A stretch of DNA of 51,953 bases, from positions 1,726,158 to 1,778,110 of the forward strand of contig NZ_RDBH01000129.1 in the NCBI RefSeq assembly GCF_008042145.1, written 5' to 3'. Both the position numbers and the translations under genes were made by a program. The DNA is from Streptomyces sp. adm13(2018). Its GTDB lineage: Bacteria > Actinomycetota > Actinomycetes > Streptomycetales > Streptomycetaceae. Positions within the stretch are counted from its first letter, which is position 1. The number at the start of each line of letters is the position of its first letter. Below are positions 44,179-51,953 of the stretch, one piece after another. Below the pieces are notes generated by a model. It made no database searches. It was not told where the DNA came from and saw only the letters and a list, made by a program, of their open reading frames with translations.

Positions 44179-44266
44179 CGCAACGAATCGCCGCCCCGAC
44201 GGCCCATCGCGCAATGGTTCGACGGTCGGTCCGCAACGCTGCCGTCTTGTCCCGACCGAGTGCGAA
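44179..44266 (+). promoter_or_regulatory. CGCAAY array upstream of davA (candidate Lrp sites)
   Basis: CGCAAC at 44179, GCGCAATG at 44209 and CGCAAC at 44232 are 31 and 22 bases apart counted at the CGCAAY word. CGAGTGCGAA is at 44257-44266. The order and spacing nearly match the array before the permease. davA starts 53 bases after the last element. Confidence 0.5.
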
Positions 44267-44319
44267 ACCGTACCGTTTTTGACGTCTTCCCCCTGTACTC
44301 CGACCACCGAGGATCACGC

Positions 44320-45126
44320 ATGCCCGCGCTGCGCACCGCCCTGCTCCAGAGCTCCGGTGAGCTCGGTGACGTGGCCGGCAACCTCAAGATCCTCGACGAG
44401 GCCGCCGGCCGCGCCGCCGCCGCCGGAGCGGACCTGCTGCTCGCCCCCGAACTCTTCCTCACGGGGTACGCCATCGGCGCCGACATGGCCCGTCTCGCCG
44501 AGCCCTCCGACGGCCCCTCCGCCCGAGCCGTCGCGGCCATCGCGGTCCGCCACGGCCTGGCCGTCGGCTACGGCTACCCGGAGCGCGACACCGAGGCGCA
44601 CGGCGTCCTGTACAACGCGGCGCGGCTCGTCGGCGCCGACGGGGAACCGCTCGCCGACTACCGCAAGACCCATCTCTTCGGCGGCTTCGAGACGACCTGG
44701 TTCACCCCCGGCGACCGGCCCGTCGTCCAGGCCGAGCTCGGCGGGCTCACCGTCGGCATGATGATCTGCTACGACGTCGAGTTCCCGGAGAACGTACGGG
44801 CGCACGCGCTGGCCGGCACGGACCTCCTCCTCGTGCCGACCGCGCTCATGCACCCCGCCGAGATCGTGCCCCTGTCCGTGCTCCCGGTCCGCGCCTTCGA
44901 GAACCAGCTGTACATCGCGTACGCCAACCGGACCGGCCCCGAGGGTGACTTCGAGTTCGTCGGCCTCTCCACCCTCGTGGGCCCCGACGGCACCGCCCGG
45001 GCCCGGGCCGGCCGCGGTGAGGACCTCGTCCTCGGCGATGTCGACCCCGCCTTCCTCGCGGCCTCCCGCGAGGAGAACCCCTACCTCCGCGACCGGCGCC
45101 CGGGGCTCTACCGCTCCCTCGTCTGA
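44320..45126 (+). CDS. davA: carbon-nitrogen hydrolase, DavA-like 5-aminovaleramidase
   Basis: The 268-residue nitrilase-superfamily enzyme has the catalytic triad E44 (APELFLTGY), K116 (YRKTHLFG) and C150 (MICYDVEFPE). The sequence around these residues and the length resemble Pseudomonas DavA, which hydrolyses 5-aminovaleramide to 5-aminovalerate. The downstream flavoprotein resembles DavB, which makes that amide from lysine, so the pair supports the call. It starts at ATG 44320 and davB follows after 71 bases. Another aliphatic amidase activity remains possible. Confidence 0.75.
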   Translation: MPALRTALLQSSGELGDVAGNLKILDEAAGRAAAAGADLLLAPELFLTGYAIGADMARLAEPSDGPSARAVAAIAVRHGLAVGYGYPERDTEAHGVLYNAARLVGADGEPLADYRKTHLFGGFETTWFTPGDRPVVQAELGGLTVGMMICYDVEFPENVRAHALAGTDLLLVPTALMHPAEIVPLSVLPVRAFENQLYIAYANRTGPEGDFEFVGLSTLVGPDGTARARAGRGEDLVLGDVDPAFLAASREENPYLRDRRPGLYRSLV

Positions 45127-45197
45127 GCCGCCCCTCCCGCCCCGACCCGCGCAGTCGCCACGACTCACCCTTTTTCCGTGCAAGGAGTCCGTACCCC

Positions 45198-46895
45198 ATG
45201 ACGTCCACGGTGCCCACGACCGCCGTCCCCCACAGCGACGGCCAGCCGCCGATCACCATGTTCGGTCCGGACTTCCCGTACGCCTACGACGACTTCCTGG
45301 CCCACCCGGCCGGTCTCGGCCAGATACCGGCGACCGAGCACGGCACCGAGGTCGCGGTCATCGGCGGCGGTCTCTCCGGCATCATCGCCGCGTACGAGCT
45401 GATGAAGATGGGCCTCAAGCCCGTCGTCTACGAGGCCGACCAGATCGGCGGCCGGCTGCGGACCGTCGGCTTCGAGGGCACCGCCACCGAGGGCCTCACC
45501 GCCGAGATGGGCGCCATGCGCTTCCCGCCCTCCTCGACCGCGCTCCAGCACTACATCGACCTCGTCGGCCTGGAGACCACGCCCTTCCCGAACCCGCTGG
45601 CCGAGACGACCCCCTCGACCGTCGTCGACCTCAAGGGCGAGTCGCACTACGCCACCACCGTCGACGACCTCCCGCAGGTCTACCGCGACGTGATGAACGC
45701 GTGGAACGCCTGCCTCGACGAGGGCGCCGACTTCTCCGACATGAACCAGGCCATGCGCGAGCGCGACGTCCCGCGCATCCGCGAGATCTGGTCGAAGCTC
45801 GTCGAGAAGCTCGACAACCAGACCTTCTACGGCTTCCTCTGCGACTCCGAGTCCTTCAAGTCCTTCCGGCACCGCGAGATCTTCGGCCAGGTCGGCTTCG
45901 GCACCGGCGGCTGGGACACCGACTTCCCCAACTCCATCCTGGAGATCCTCCGCGTCGTCTACACCGAGGCCGACGACCACCACCGCGGTATCGTCGGCGG
46001 CTCCCAGCAGCTCCCGCTGCGGCTGTGGGAGCGCGAGCCGGAGAAGATCGTGCACTGGGCGCCGGGCACCTCGCTCAGCTCCCTGCACGAGGGCGCCCCG
46101 AAGCCGGCGGTCACCCGGCTGAACCGGACCGCCGGCAACCGGATCACCGTCACCGACGCCTCCGGCGACATCCGCACCTTCCAGGCGGCGATCTTCACAG
46201 CCCAGTCCTGGATGCTGCTCTCCAAGATCGCCTGCGACGACTCGCTCTTCCCGATCGACCACTGGACGGCGATCGAGCGCACCCACTACATGGAGTCCTC
46301 GAAGCTGTTCGTCCCCGTCGACCGGCCGTTCTGGCTGGACAAGGATGAGGAGACCGGCCGGGACGTCATGTCGATGACGCTCACCGACCGCATGACCCGC
46401 GGCACGTACCTGCTCGACGACGGCCCGGACAGGCCCGCGACCATCTGCCTCTCGTACACCTGGTGCGACGACAGCCTGAAGTGGCTGCCGCTGTCCGCGA
46501 ACGAGCGGATGGAGGTCATGCTGAAGTCGCTGGGCGAGATCTACCCGAAGGTCGACATCCGGAAGCACATCATCGGCAACCCGGTGACGGTCTCCTGGGA
46601 GAACGAGCCCTACTTCATGGGCGCGTTCAAGGCGAACCTGCCCGGTCACTACCGCTACCAGCGGCGTCTGTTCACGCACTTCATGCAGGACCGGCTGCCC
46701 GAGGACAAGCGGGGCATCTTCCTCGCGGGCGACGACATCTCGTGGACGGCCGGCTGGGCCGAGGGCGCGGTGCAGACGGCGCTCAACGCCGTGTGGGGCG
46801 TGATGCACCACTTCGGCGGTGCCACCGACGGGACGAACCCCGGTCCGGGCGACGTGTACGACGAGATCGCCCCGGTCGAGCTGCCGGAGGACTGA
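45198..46895 (+). CDS. davB: flavin monooxygenase, DavB-like L-lysine 2-monooxygenase
   Basis: The 565-residue protein has the FAD-binding VIGGGLSGIIAAYE (about 54-67) and the GG-doublet GGRLRTVGF. It belongs to the flavin amine oxidase group. The opening PITMFGPDFPYAYDDFLAHP and the ends AGDDISWTAGWAEGAVQT and NPGPGDVYDEI closely resemble Pseudomonas lysine 2-monooxygenase as I remember it. That enzyme decarboxylates and oxidises lysine to 5-aminovaleramide. The adjacent amidase fits. Phenylalanine or tryptophan monooxygenase activity cannot be excluded without substrate-site analysis. A short hairpin follows. Confidence 0.78.
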   Translation: MTSTVPTTAVPHSDGQPPITMFGPDFPYAYDDFLAHPAGLGQIPATEHGTEVAVIGGGLSGIIAAYELMKMGLKPVVYEADQIGGRLRTVGFEGTATEGLTAEMGAMRFPPSSTALQHYIDLVGLETTPFPNPLAETTPSTVVDLKGESHYATTVDDLPQVYRDVMNAWNACLDEGADFSDMNQAMRERDVPRIREIWSKLVEKLDNQTFYGFLCDSESFKSFRHREIFGQVGFGTGGWDTDFPNSILEILRVVYTEADDHHRGIVGGSQQLPLRLWEREPEKIVHWAPGTSLSSLHEGAPKPAVTRLNRTAGNRITVTDASGDIRTFQAAIFTAQSWMLLSKIACDDSLFPIDHWTAIERTHYMESSKLFVPVDRPFWLDKDEETGRDVMSMTLTDRMTRGTYLLDDGPDRPATICLSYTWCDDSLKWLPLSANERMEVMLKSLGEIYPKVDIRKHIIGNPVTVSWENEPYFMGAFKANLPGHYRYQRRLFTHFMQDRLPEDKRGIFLAGDDISWTAGWAEGAVQTALNAVWGVMHHFGGATDGTNPGPGDVYDEIAPVELPED

Positions 46896-46911
46896 GCCGT
46901 ACGGGGGCGCC

Positions 46912-46930
46912 GCCGTCTCCGCGAGACGGC
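46912..46930 (+). terminator. terminator after davB
   Basis: GCCGTCTC-CGC-GAGACGGC is an eight-base perfect stem with a three-base loop, 17 bases after the davB stop. It lies in the gap to the convergent DUF5995 gene. Confidence 0.65.
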
Positions 46931-46984
46931 CCGGCCCGGCCCGGTTCCGGACGCGACCCGGCCCGCCCTGAGCCCCCGGGCCGT

Positions 46985-47719
46985 TCAGGGCATGGTCAGC
47001 GGGGTGAGGAGCATCCGCCCCACCAGACCCACCGAGCGGTCCAGGCGTTCCGTGAACTCCTCGGCCAGTTCGGGCAGGCCGCGCAGCTGCCACAGCGAGC
47101 GCGCCGCCAGCCAGGCCCCGTCGCGGGCCCGGTCGAGGCTCCAGCAGCCGAGCAGATGCGTCAGCGGGTCCGCGACCTCCAGGAGGTCCGGGCCCGGCAT
47201 CAGTTCCTCCCGGATGCGCTCCTCCAGGAGGACCAGCACGTCGCCCACCCGGTCGAACTCGTCCTCCAGGTCCGCGGGCGCGCACTCCAGGACCCGGCAG
47301 GCGTCGACCACCGCGAGGGCCAGGTCGTGGCCGATGTGGGCGTTGATTCCGGCCAGCGCGAACTGCAGCGGCCGTACGCCGGGGTGGCGGCGGTAGCGGA
47401 ACAGTGGCCGCCAGCACGCGGGGGAGGGGAGTCCGGCGGCCGCCGCGTCCACCGCGGTCAGGTACCGCTCGGCGAACCGCACGTCGAGGGTGGCGGCGGC
47501 CCGCCGGTCGGCGAAGCCGCCCGCCTCTATCGCGTGGCCGATCTCCTCCGTGACGGTGAGATAGACCCGGTTGAACACGGCGACCCCGTCGGCCGGATGC
47601 CAGGCCGTGCGGAAGGCCCGCATCCGGGCCACCACGGGGTCGACCGCGAGGAACGGGCCGGGCTGCCGCCCGACCCGCCGTGTCTGTTCGCTCTGCCCGA
47701 TCTGCTGGGTCTGCGCCAT
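46985..47719 (-). CDS. DUF5995-family protein
   Basis: The 244-residue protein has the DUF5995 pattern: VVARMRAFRTAWHPADGVAVFNRVYLTVTE near the start, DVRFAERYLTAVDA and PLQFALAGINAHIGHDLALAVVDACR in the middle. His, Asp and Glu residues in the latter suggest a metal or acid-base site, but no activity is established for the family. It is all-helical by composition and has no signal peptide. It is convergent with davB and 73 bases downstream of the permease gene on the same strand. Confidence 0.8.
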   Translation of the reverse strand: MAQTQQIGQSEQTRRVGRQPGPFLAVDPVVARMRAFRTAWHPADGVAVFNRVYLTVTEEIGHAIEAGGFADRRAAATLDVRFAERYLTAVDAAAAGLPSPACWRPLFRYRRHPGVRPLQFALAGINAHIGHDLALAVVDACRVLECAPADLEDEFDRVGDVLVLLEERIREELMPGPDLLEVADPLTHLLGCWSLDRARDGAWLAARSLWQLRGLPELAEEFTERLDRSVGLVGRMLLTPLTMP

Positions 47720-47792
47720 GCGGGCAGGCTCCCAGCCGCCGGGCCCGGGAGGGAACTCCTCCGGCCCGGCTTCCCCAGAACGGGCGAATCAC

Positions 47793-49193
47793 TCAGCTCT
47801 TCGACGGCGGCTCGTCGCCGGACGTGCTCTCGTACGAGCTGGTGCCGGAGTCCAGCAGCGGCTCCTGCTGCTTGAGGTGGGCCGGGGCGAAGGCCCGCAG
47901 CACGTGGTAGCCGGTGATGACCACGATCGTGCCGAGCGCGATGCCGCCCAGTTCGAAGGTGTCCGTGAAGGTCAGTTTCACCCCGCCGACGCCGATGATG
48001 ATGCCCGCGGCGGCCGGGACCAGGTTGAGCGGGTTGCGCAGGTCGACCTTGGCGTTGATCCAGATCTGGGCGCCGAGCAGGCCGATCATGCCGTACAGGA
48101 TGACGGTGATGCCGCCGAGGACGCCGCCGGGGATGGCGGCGACGACCGCGCCGAACTTCGGGCAGAGGCCGAAGAGGAGGGCGAAGCCGGCGGCGGCCCA
48201 GTAGGCGGCTGTGGAGTAGACCCGGGTGGCGGCCATGACGCCGATGTTCTCCGAGTACGTCGTGTTCGGCGGGCCGCCCACGGCCGTGGACAGCATCGAG
48301 GCGGCGCCGTCGGCGGCGATCGCGGTGCCGAGCTGGTCGTCCAGCGGCTTGCCGGTCATCTCGCCGACGGCCTTGACGTGTCCGGCGTTCTCGGCGATCA
48401 GCGCGATGACGACGGGCAGCGCGACGAGGATCGCGGACCACTCGAAGCTCGGGGCGTGGAACGAGGGCAGGCCGACCCAGTCGGCCTGGGAGACGCCGGA
48501 GAGGTCGAGCCGCCAGTGGTCGGTGACCTGGCCGCTCGCGGACATGGAGTGGATCTTGCCGAAGACCAGGTCGAGGATCCACGAGAGGGCGTAGCCGAAG
48601 ATCAGGCCGAGGAAGATCGCGATGCGGGACCAGAAGCCGCGCAGGCAGACGACGGCGAGGCCGGTGAACAGCATCGTGAGCAGGGCCGTCCACTGGTCCT
48701 GCGGCCAGTACGTGGCCGCGGTGACCGGGGCCAGGTTGAAGCCGATCAGCATCACGACGGCGCCGGTGACGATCGGCGGCATCGCCGCGTGGATGATGTG
48801 CGCGCCGAACCGCCGGACCGCGAGTCCGGCGAGGAAGAGCACCCCGCCGACGACGAACACCGCGCCCGTCACGGTGGCGCTGGTGCCGCCCGCGGCCCGG
48901 ATGGCGGCGGCGACACCGACGAACGAGAGCGAACAGCCCAGGTAGGAGGGGACCGTGCCGCGGGTCGCGAGCAGGAAGATCGCGGTCGCGAATCCGGACA
49001 TCATGATCGCGAGGTTGGGGTCCAGGCCCATCAGGACCGGGGCGACGAACGAGGCCCCGAACATCGCCACGACGTGCTGGGCGCCGAGGCCGACCGTGCG
49101 CGGCCAGGAGAGTCGTTCGTCCGGGCGGACGACGGCTCCGGGAGCGGGTGTCTTCCCGTCGCCGTGCAGAGTCCAGCGCACGCCGAGGTTCAT
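47793..49193 (-). CDS. uracil/xanthine permease, NCS2 (UraA-like)
   Basis: The 466-residue integral membrane protein has about 14 membrane segments and the NCS2 pattern QHVVAMFGASFVAPVLMG. The signature GGPPNTTYSENIGVMAATRVYS with the conserved Asn-Thr-Thr-Tyr and Glu is the form seen in uracil transporters. It imports pyrimidine base by proton symport. The C-terminal tail is hydrophilic and rich in Ser/Glu. If pyrB were truly broken, uptake through this protein plus PyrR's phosphoribosyltransferase activity would be the salvage route. Confidence 0.9.
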   Translation of the reverse strand: MNLGVRWTLHGDGKTPAPGAVVRPDERLSWPRTVGLGAQHVVAMFGASFVAPVLMGLDPNLAIMMSGFATAIFLLATRGTVPSYLGCSLSFVGVAAAIRAAGGTSATVTGAVFVVGGVLFLAGLAVRRFGAHIIHAAMPPIVTGAVVMLIGFNLAPVTAATYWPQDQWTALLTMLFTGLAVVCLRGFWSRIAIFLGLIFGYALSWILDLVFGKIHSMSASGQVTDHWRLDLSGVSQADWVGLPSFHAPSFEWSAILVALPVVIALIAENAGHVKAVGEMTGKPLDDQLGTAIAADGAASMLSTAVGGPPNTTYSENIGVMAATRVYSTAAYWAAAGFALLFGLCPKFGAVVAAIPGGVLGGITVILYGMIGLLGAQIWINAKVDLRNPLNLVPAAAGIIIGVGGVKLTFTDTFELGGIALGTIVVITGYHVLRAFAPAHLKQQEPLLDSGTSSYESTSGDEPPSKS

Positions 49194-49346
49194 GAGGTGG
49201 CTCCCGTTCTACGGTTCCGGCGGCCGCGTCGCGACCGCAAAAGATCAGCCACATGGTATGCGCCGCCGGGGGCGGGGGACGTGCGCCCCGGCCCCCGACG
49301 GCGCCGTCCGGGCGGTGCGGGTCAGGCAAGATCCGGAAGAGACGGC

Positions 49347-50561
49347 CTAGCCGACGGGGCCAGGGGTCCGCTCCGGGGCGGACTTCGCCGGCGCGGACTC
49401 CCGCCCGGCGGAGCGGAGGACGCCCGCGCCGAGGACGAGCCCCAGGGCGAGCAGGGTGACCAGGCCGAACGAGAAGACCAGCGAGGTCGCGTCGGCGATG
49501 CCGCCGATCGCCGAGGGGGCGATGAGCCCCGACGTGTACGTGATGGTGGCGACGCCCGCGATGGCCTGGCTCGGGTTCGGGCCGCTGCGCCCGGCCGCGG
49601 CGAAGGCGAGCGGGACGACGACCGCGACCCCGAGGCCGATGAAACCGAAACCGGCCATGGCGACGGCGGCGTGCGGGGCGGCGACCACCATGGCGCCGCC
49701 GAGGGTGGCGACGACGCCCCCGACCCGTACCGTGCGGACCGCGCCGAAGCGGTCCACGACCCGGTCGCCGGCCAGCCGGGCGATGGTCATGGTCAGGGCG
49801 AAGGCGGTCGTGGAGGCGGCCGCGAGGCCGGCCGAGCCGCCGAGCTCGTCCCGGAGGTAGACGGCCGACCAGTCGAGGCTCGCGCCCTCCGCGAAGACCG
49901 CACAGAACCCGACCGCTCCGATGATCAGCGCGGACTTCGGCGGCAGCGAGAAGCGCGGCGGCGCCTCCTCGTCCGGGGTGCTGTGCACGTCCAGGACGCC
50001 CTGGCAGAAGACCAGGCCGAGGGTGGTGAGCACCAGGGCCGCGATCAGATGGTGGAGCCGGGCGTCGCCGCCCAGGTGCGCGGCGACCGTGCCCGCGGCG
50101 GAGCCGATGAGGGCGCCGGCGCTCCACATGCCGTGCAGGCTCGACATGATGGACCGGCCGAGCCGGTTCTCGGTCTCGACCCCGAGCGCGTTCATCGCCA
50201 CGTCGGACATGCCGGCGGTCGCGCCGTACACGAAGAGGGCGGCGCACAGGCCCCAGACGTTCGGCGCGAGCGAGGGCAGCGTCAGGGCGAGCGTCCAGAG
50301 GGCGAGCAGGCCGCGCAGCGCCGTCCGGGCGCCGAACCGGTGCGAGATGGCGCCCGCGAGCGGCATCGCGAGGGAGGCGCCCAGCGCGGGGAAGGCGAGG
50401 GCGAGTCCGAGCTGGCCCGCGCTCACGCCCGCGTGCTCCTGGATCCAGGGGATGCGGGTGGCGAAGCTGCCGGTCACGGCGCCGTGGACGCAGAAGACTG
50501 CGGCGACGGCGAAGCGCGCCCGCCGCAGGCGATCGGTGCTGGTGACGGTCTCCGCCGCCAT
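49347..50561 (-). CDS. MFS transporter
   Basis: The 404-residue protein has 12 hydrophobic segments, short loops and a central hydrophilic loop (DVHSTPDEEAPPRFSLPPKS). The first cytoplasmic loop reads GAISHRFGARTALRG, an MFS A-like motif, and LGLALAFPALGASLAMPLAG is a typical N-terminal helix. The substrate is unknown. It is divergent from a ROK regulator, with a perfect dyad between them, so the regulator probably controls it. Confidence 0.9.
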   Translation of the reverse strand: MAAETVTSTDRLRRARFAVAAVFCVHGAVTGSFATRIPWIQEHAGVSAGQLGLALAFPALGASLAMPLAGAISHRFGARTALRGLLALWTLALTLPSLAPNVWGLCAALFVYGATAGMSDVAMNALGVETENRLGRSIMSSLHGMWSAGALIGSAAGTVAAHLGGDARLHHLIAALVLTTLGLVFCQGVLDVHSTPDEEAPPRFSLPPKSALIIGAVGFCAVFAEGASLDWSAVYLRDELGGSAGLAAASTTAFALTMTIARLAGDRVVDRFGAVRTVRVGGVVATLGGAMVVAAPHAAVAMAGFGFIGLGVAVVVPLAFAAAGRSGPNPSQAIAGVATITYTSGLIAPSAIGGIADATSLVFSFGLVTLLALGLVLGAGVLRSAGRESAPAKSAPERTPGPVG

Positions 50562-50610
50562 GGGCCCTCCCTGGGGGGTGTGGGGTCGTCGAGTGGGTGC
50601 GGCCGTAAAC

Positions 50611-50631
50611 TATCAGGAACCCTGCCTGATA
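50611..50631. promoter_or_regulatory. operator-like dyad between the MFS and ROK genes
   Basis: TATCAGG (50611-50617) and CCTGATA (50625-50631) are perfect inverted arms separated by seven bases. They sit in the AT-richest part of the 122-base divergent gap, 50 bases from the MFS start and 53 from the ROK start. This is the expected site of a dimeric ROK repressor acting on the MFS promoter. Confidence 0.65.
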
Positions 50632-50683
50632 AATAGACCGCGAACGGCCCTCCGTACCCGGACGCGTCTGAGAGGATCGCCGC

Positions 50684-51832
50684 ATGGCCGCATCCCCGAG
50701 CACCGCACGAGCCATCAACGACCGGTTCGCCCTGCGACTGCTCCAGGACGAAGGGCCGTTGACGGCCGCTCAGCTCAAGACCCTCACCGGGCTCTCCCGG
50801 CCCACCGTCGCCGATCTCGTCGAGCGCCTGCGCGGCTCCGGGCTCGTCCACGTCGTCGGTGAGTCCGGGGCGGAGCGCCGGGGGCCCAACGCCAAGCTGT
50901 ACGGGCTGGTCGCCGACCGCGCGCACCTGGCCGCCCTCGACGTCCGGACGCGGTCGGTCTCCGTCACCGTCACCGACCTGCTCGGCGCCACCCTCGCCGA
51001 GGCCTCCGTGCCCGTCGGCGACGACAGCGACACCGGGCCGGCCGTCGAGAAGGCGGTCGCGCTCCTGGAGCGCACCGCACGGGAGGCGGGGGCCGACCGG
51101 CTGCACACCGTCGCCGTCGGCGCGCCCGGTCTGATCGACCCGGCCACCGGCGAACTCCGCGACTCCTCGGGACTGCCCGCCTGGCACCGGCGGCTCGTCG
51201 GCGTCCTCCAGGAACGGCTGCCCGCGCACGTCCTCGTCGAGAACGAGACCAACCTCGCCGCCGTCGCCGAACTCCGCGAGGGCGCGGCGCGCGCACGCGA
51301 GGACTTCGTCCTGCTCTGGCTCGGCCAGGGCGTCGGCGCGGCGGTCGTCCTCGGCGGGCGGCTGCGCCGCGGCGCCTCCGGCGGCGCGGGCGAGATCGGC
51401 TTCCTCCCGGTGCCCGGCACCTCCGGCCTGCCCTCGGCCACCGGCTGTGACGGCGGCTTCCACGAGCTGGCCTGCGCGGCCGCCGTCGAGGCCCTGGCCG
51501 CCGCCCACGGCCTCAGCGCGGCGGAGGCGCTGGGCTCGGGCCCCGACCCCTTCCTCGACGCCCTGGCCCGCCGCCTCGCGATCGGCGCGGCCGCCGTCGT
51601 CTCGGTCCTCGACCCCGGCTGCGTGGTCCTCGCCGGGGAGACCGGCCACCAGGGCGGCGCCGCGCTCGCCGCGCGCGTGGAGGCCGAACTGGCCGCCCTC
51701 TCCCCGCTCCGCGCGGAGGTCCGCGCCACGGACCTGGGGGACGCGGCGGTGCGGCGCGGAGCCCTGCTCCTGGCCCGTGACACGGCCCAGGACGAGCTCT
51801 TCGGGGCGCCGACCGCGGGGCTCGGGAGCTGA
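50684..51832 (+). CDS. ROK-family transcriptional regulator
   Basis: The 382-residue product has a winged HTH (about 14-65; GPLTAAQLKTLTGLSRPTVADLVERLRGSGLV) and a ROK sugar-kinase-like domain. The ROK metal motif CxCGxxGC is reduced to GCDGG, and the usual catalytic Asp of the NDxN site reads ENETN. Kinase activity is therefore unlikely and it should act as a sugar-responsive repressor. GAGGAT six bases before the ATG could be a -10 of a leaderless transcript. The dyad in the intergenic gap is its probable operator. Confidence 0.9.
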   Translation: MAASPSTARAINDRFALRLLQDEGPLTAAQLKTLTGLSRPTVADLVERLRGSGLVHVVGESGAERRGPNAKLYGLVADRAHLAALDVRTRSVSVTVTDLLGATLAEASVPVGDDSDTGPAVEKAVALLERTAREAGADRLHTVAVGAPGLIDPATGELRDSSGLPAWHRRLVGVLQERLPAHVLVENETNLAAVAELREGAARAREDFVLLWLGQGVGAAVVLGGRLRRGASGGAGEIGFLPVPGTSGLPSATGCDGGFHELACAAAVEALAAAHGLSAAEALGSGPDPFLDALARRLAIGAAAVVSVLDPGCVVLAGETGHQGGAALAARVEAELAALSPLRAEVRATDLGDAAVRRGALLLARDTAQDELFGAPTAGLGS

Positions 51833-51876
51833 GGCCGTCCCCGCGCCCCTCCCGTACGGCCCCGGACACGCGAGCG

Positions 51877-51953
51877 TGCCGTGCCCCGGGAACGCGAGCG
51901 CGCCGCGCCCCGGACAGGGGGGCGCGGCGCGCTCGCGTTCCCGGGGCACGGCA
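51877..51953. repeat. 35-base perfect inverted repeat ending at the window edge
   Basis: 51877-51911 is the exact reverse complement of 51919-51953, with a seven-base spacer. It starts 44 bases after the ROK stop and ends on the last base of the window, so the arms may be longer. It could be an exceptionally strong terminator or the visible part of another inverted duplication. Confidence 0.85.

Noticed and set aside
47527-50718. Arg-rich open frames of about 1000 codons across the permease and MFS genes on both strands
   Set aside because: They are frame-shifted shadows of the transporter genes. The true frames give clean membrane segments and family signatures.

Overview
The window is high-GC (low seventies percent by eye) with third codon positions that are almost all G or C, GTG and TTG starts, and many 1 to 8 base stop/start overlaps. 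Gene content and order are those of a Streptomyces chromosome core: alaS-ruvX-mltG-aroE-aroC-aroK-aroB-aroQ, efp-nusB, bldD, the pyr operon, the actinobacterial integration host factor, gmk-rpoZ-coaBC-metK-priA, fmt-rsmB-rpe. BldD and the actinobacterial-type IHF are the best lineage markers. I see no tRNA, rRNA, CRISPR array, insertion sequence, prophage or biosynthetic gene cluster.

Layout. 1-523 is the start of a minus-strand STAND ATPase cut by the window edge. 677-4612 carries two small envelope-associated proteins, alaS and ruvX. 4715-10818 holds mltG and the shikimate genes, mostly translationally coupled. 10932-14343 holds a P-loop kinase-like protein, an M24-fold protein with altered metal ligands, efp and nusB. 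14534-15123 is bldD with a promoter that appears to carry its own operator. 15198-25351 is the pyr operon (pyrR, pyrB, pyrC, a small membrane protein, carA, carB, pyrD, pyrF), with a recognisable PyrR RNA-binding hairpin before pyrR. 25539-36262 is information-processing and cofactor housekeeping. 36464-41534 holds a SorC-type sugar regulator, a secreted RNase with its barstar, a GuaB1-type GMP reductase, an acetyltransferase and an SGNH hydrolase. 41603-46930 looks like a lysine uptake and oxidation module: APC permease, Lrp regulator, and DavA/DavB-like aminovaleramidase and lysine 2-monooxygenase. The end has a DUF5995 protein, a uracil/xanthine permease, and an MFS transporter divergent from a ROK regulator.

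The most striking observation is that two genes are broken or altered by perfect long inverted duplications. pyrB contains a 188-base reverse-complemented copy of its own downstream sequence (136-base perfect arms, 52-base spacer), which frameshifts it and deletes part of the aspartate domain. A minus-strand HTH gene at 32183-32629 has its 3' end replaced by 71-base perfect arms with a 10-base spacer. A third perfect inverted repeat (35-base arms) ends exactly at the last base of the window. Either a fold-back/template-switch process has acted on this genome or the assembly contains fold-back chimeras. The second is more likely for pyrB, whose loss would make the strain pyrimidine-requiring.

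The second notable observation is regulatory. The permease promoter and the davA promoter, 2.6 kb apart, carry near-identically spaced arrays of CGCAAY elements followed by CGAGTGCGAA. This suggests one regulon controlled by the Lrp protein encoded between them.
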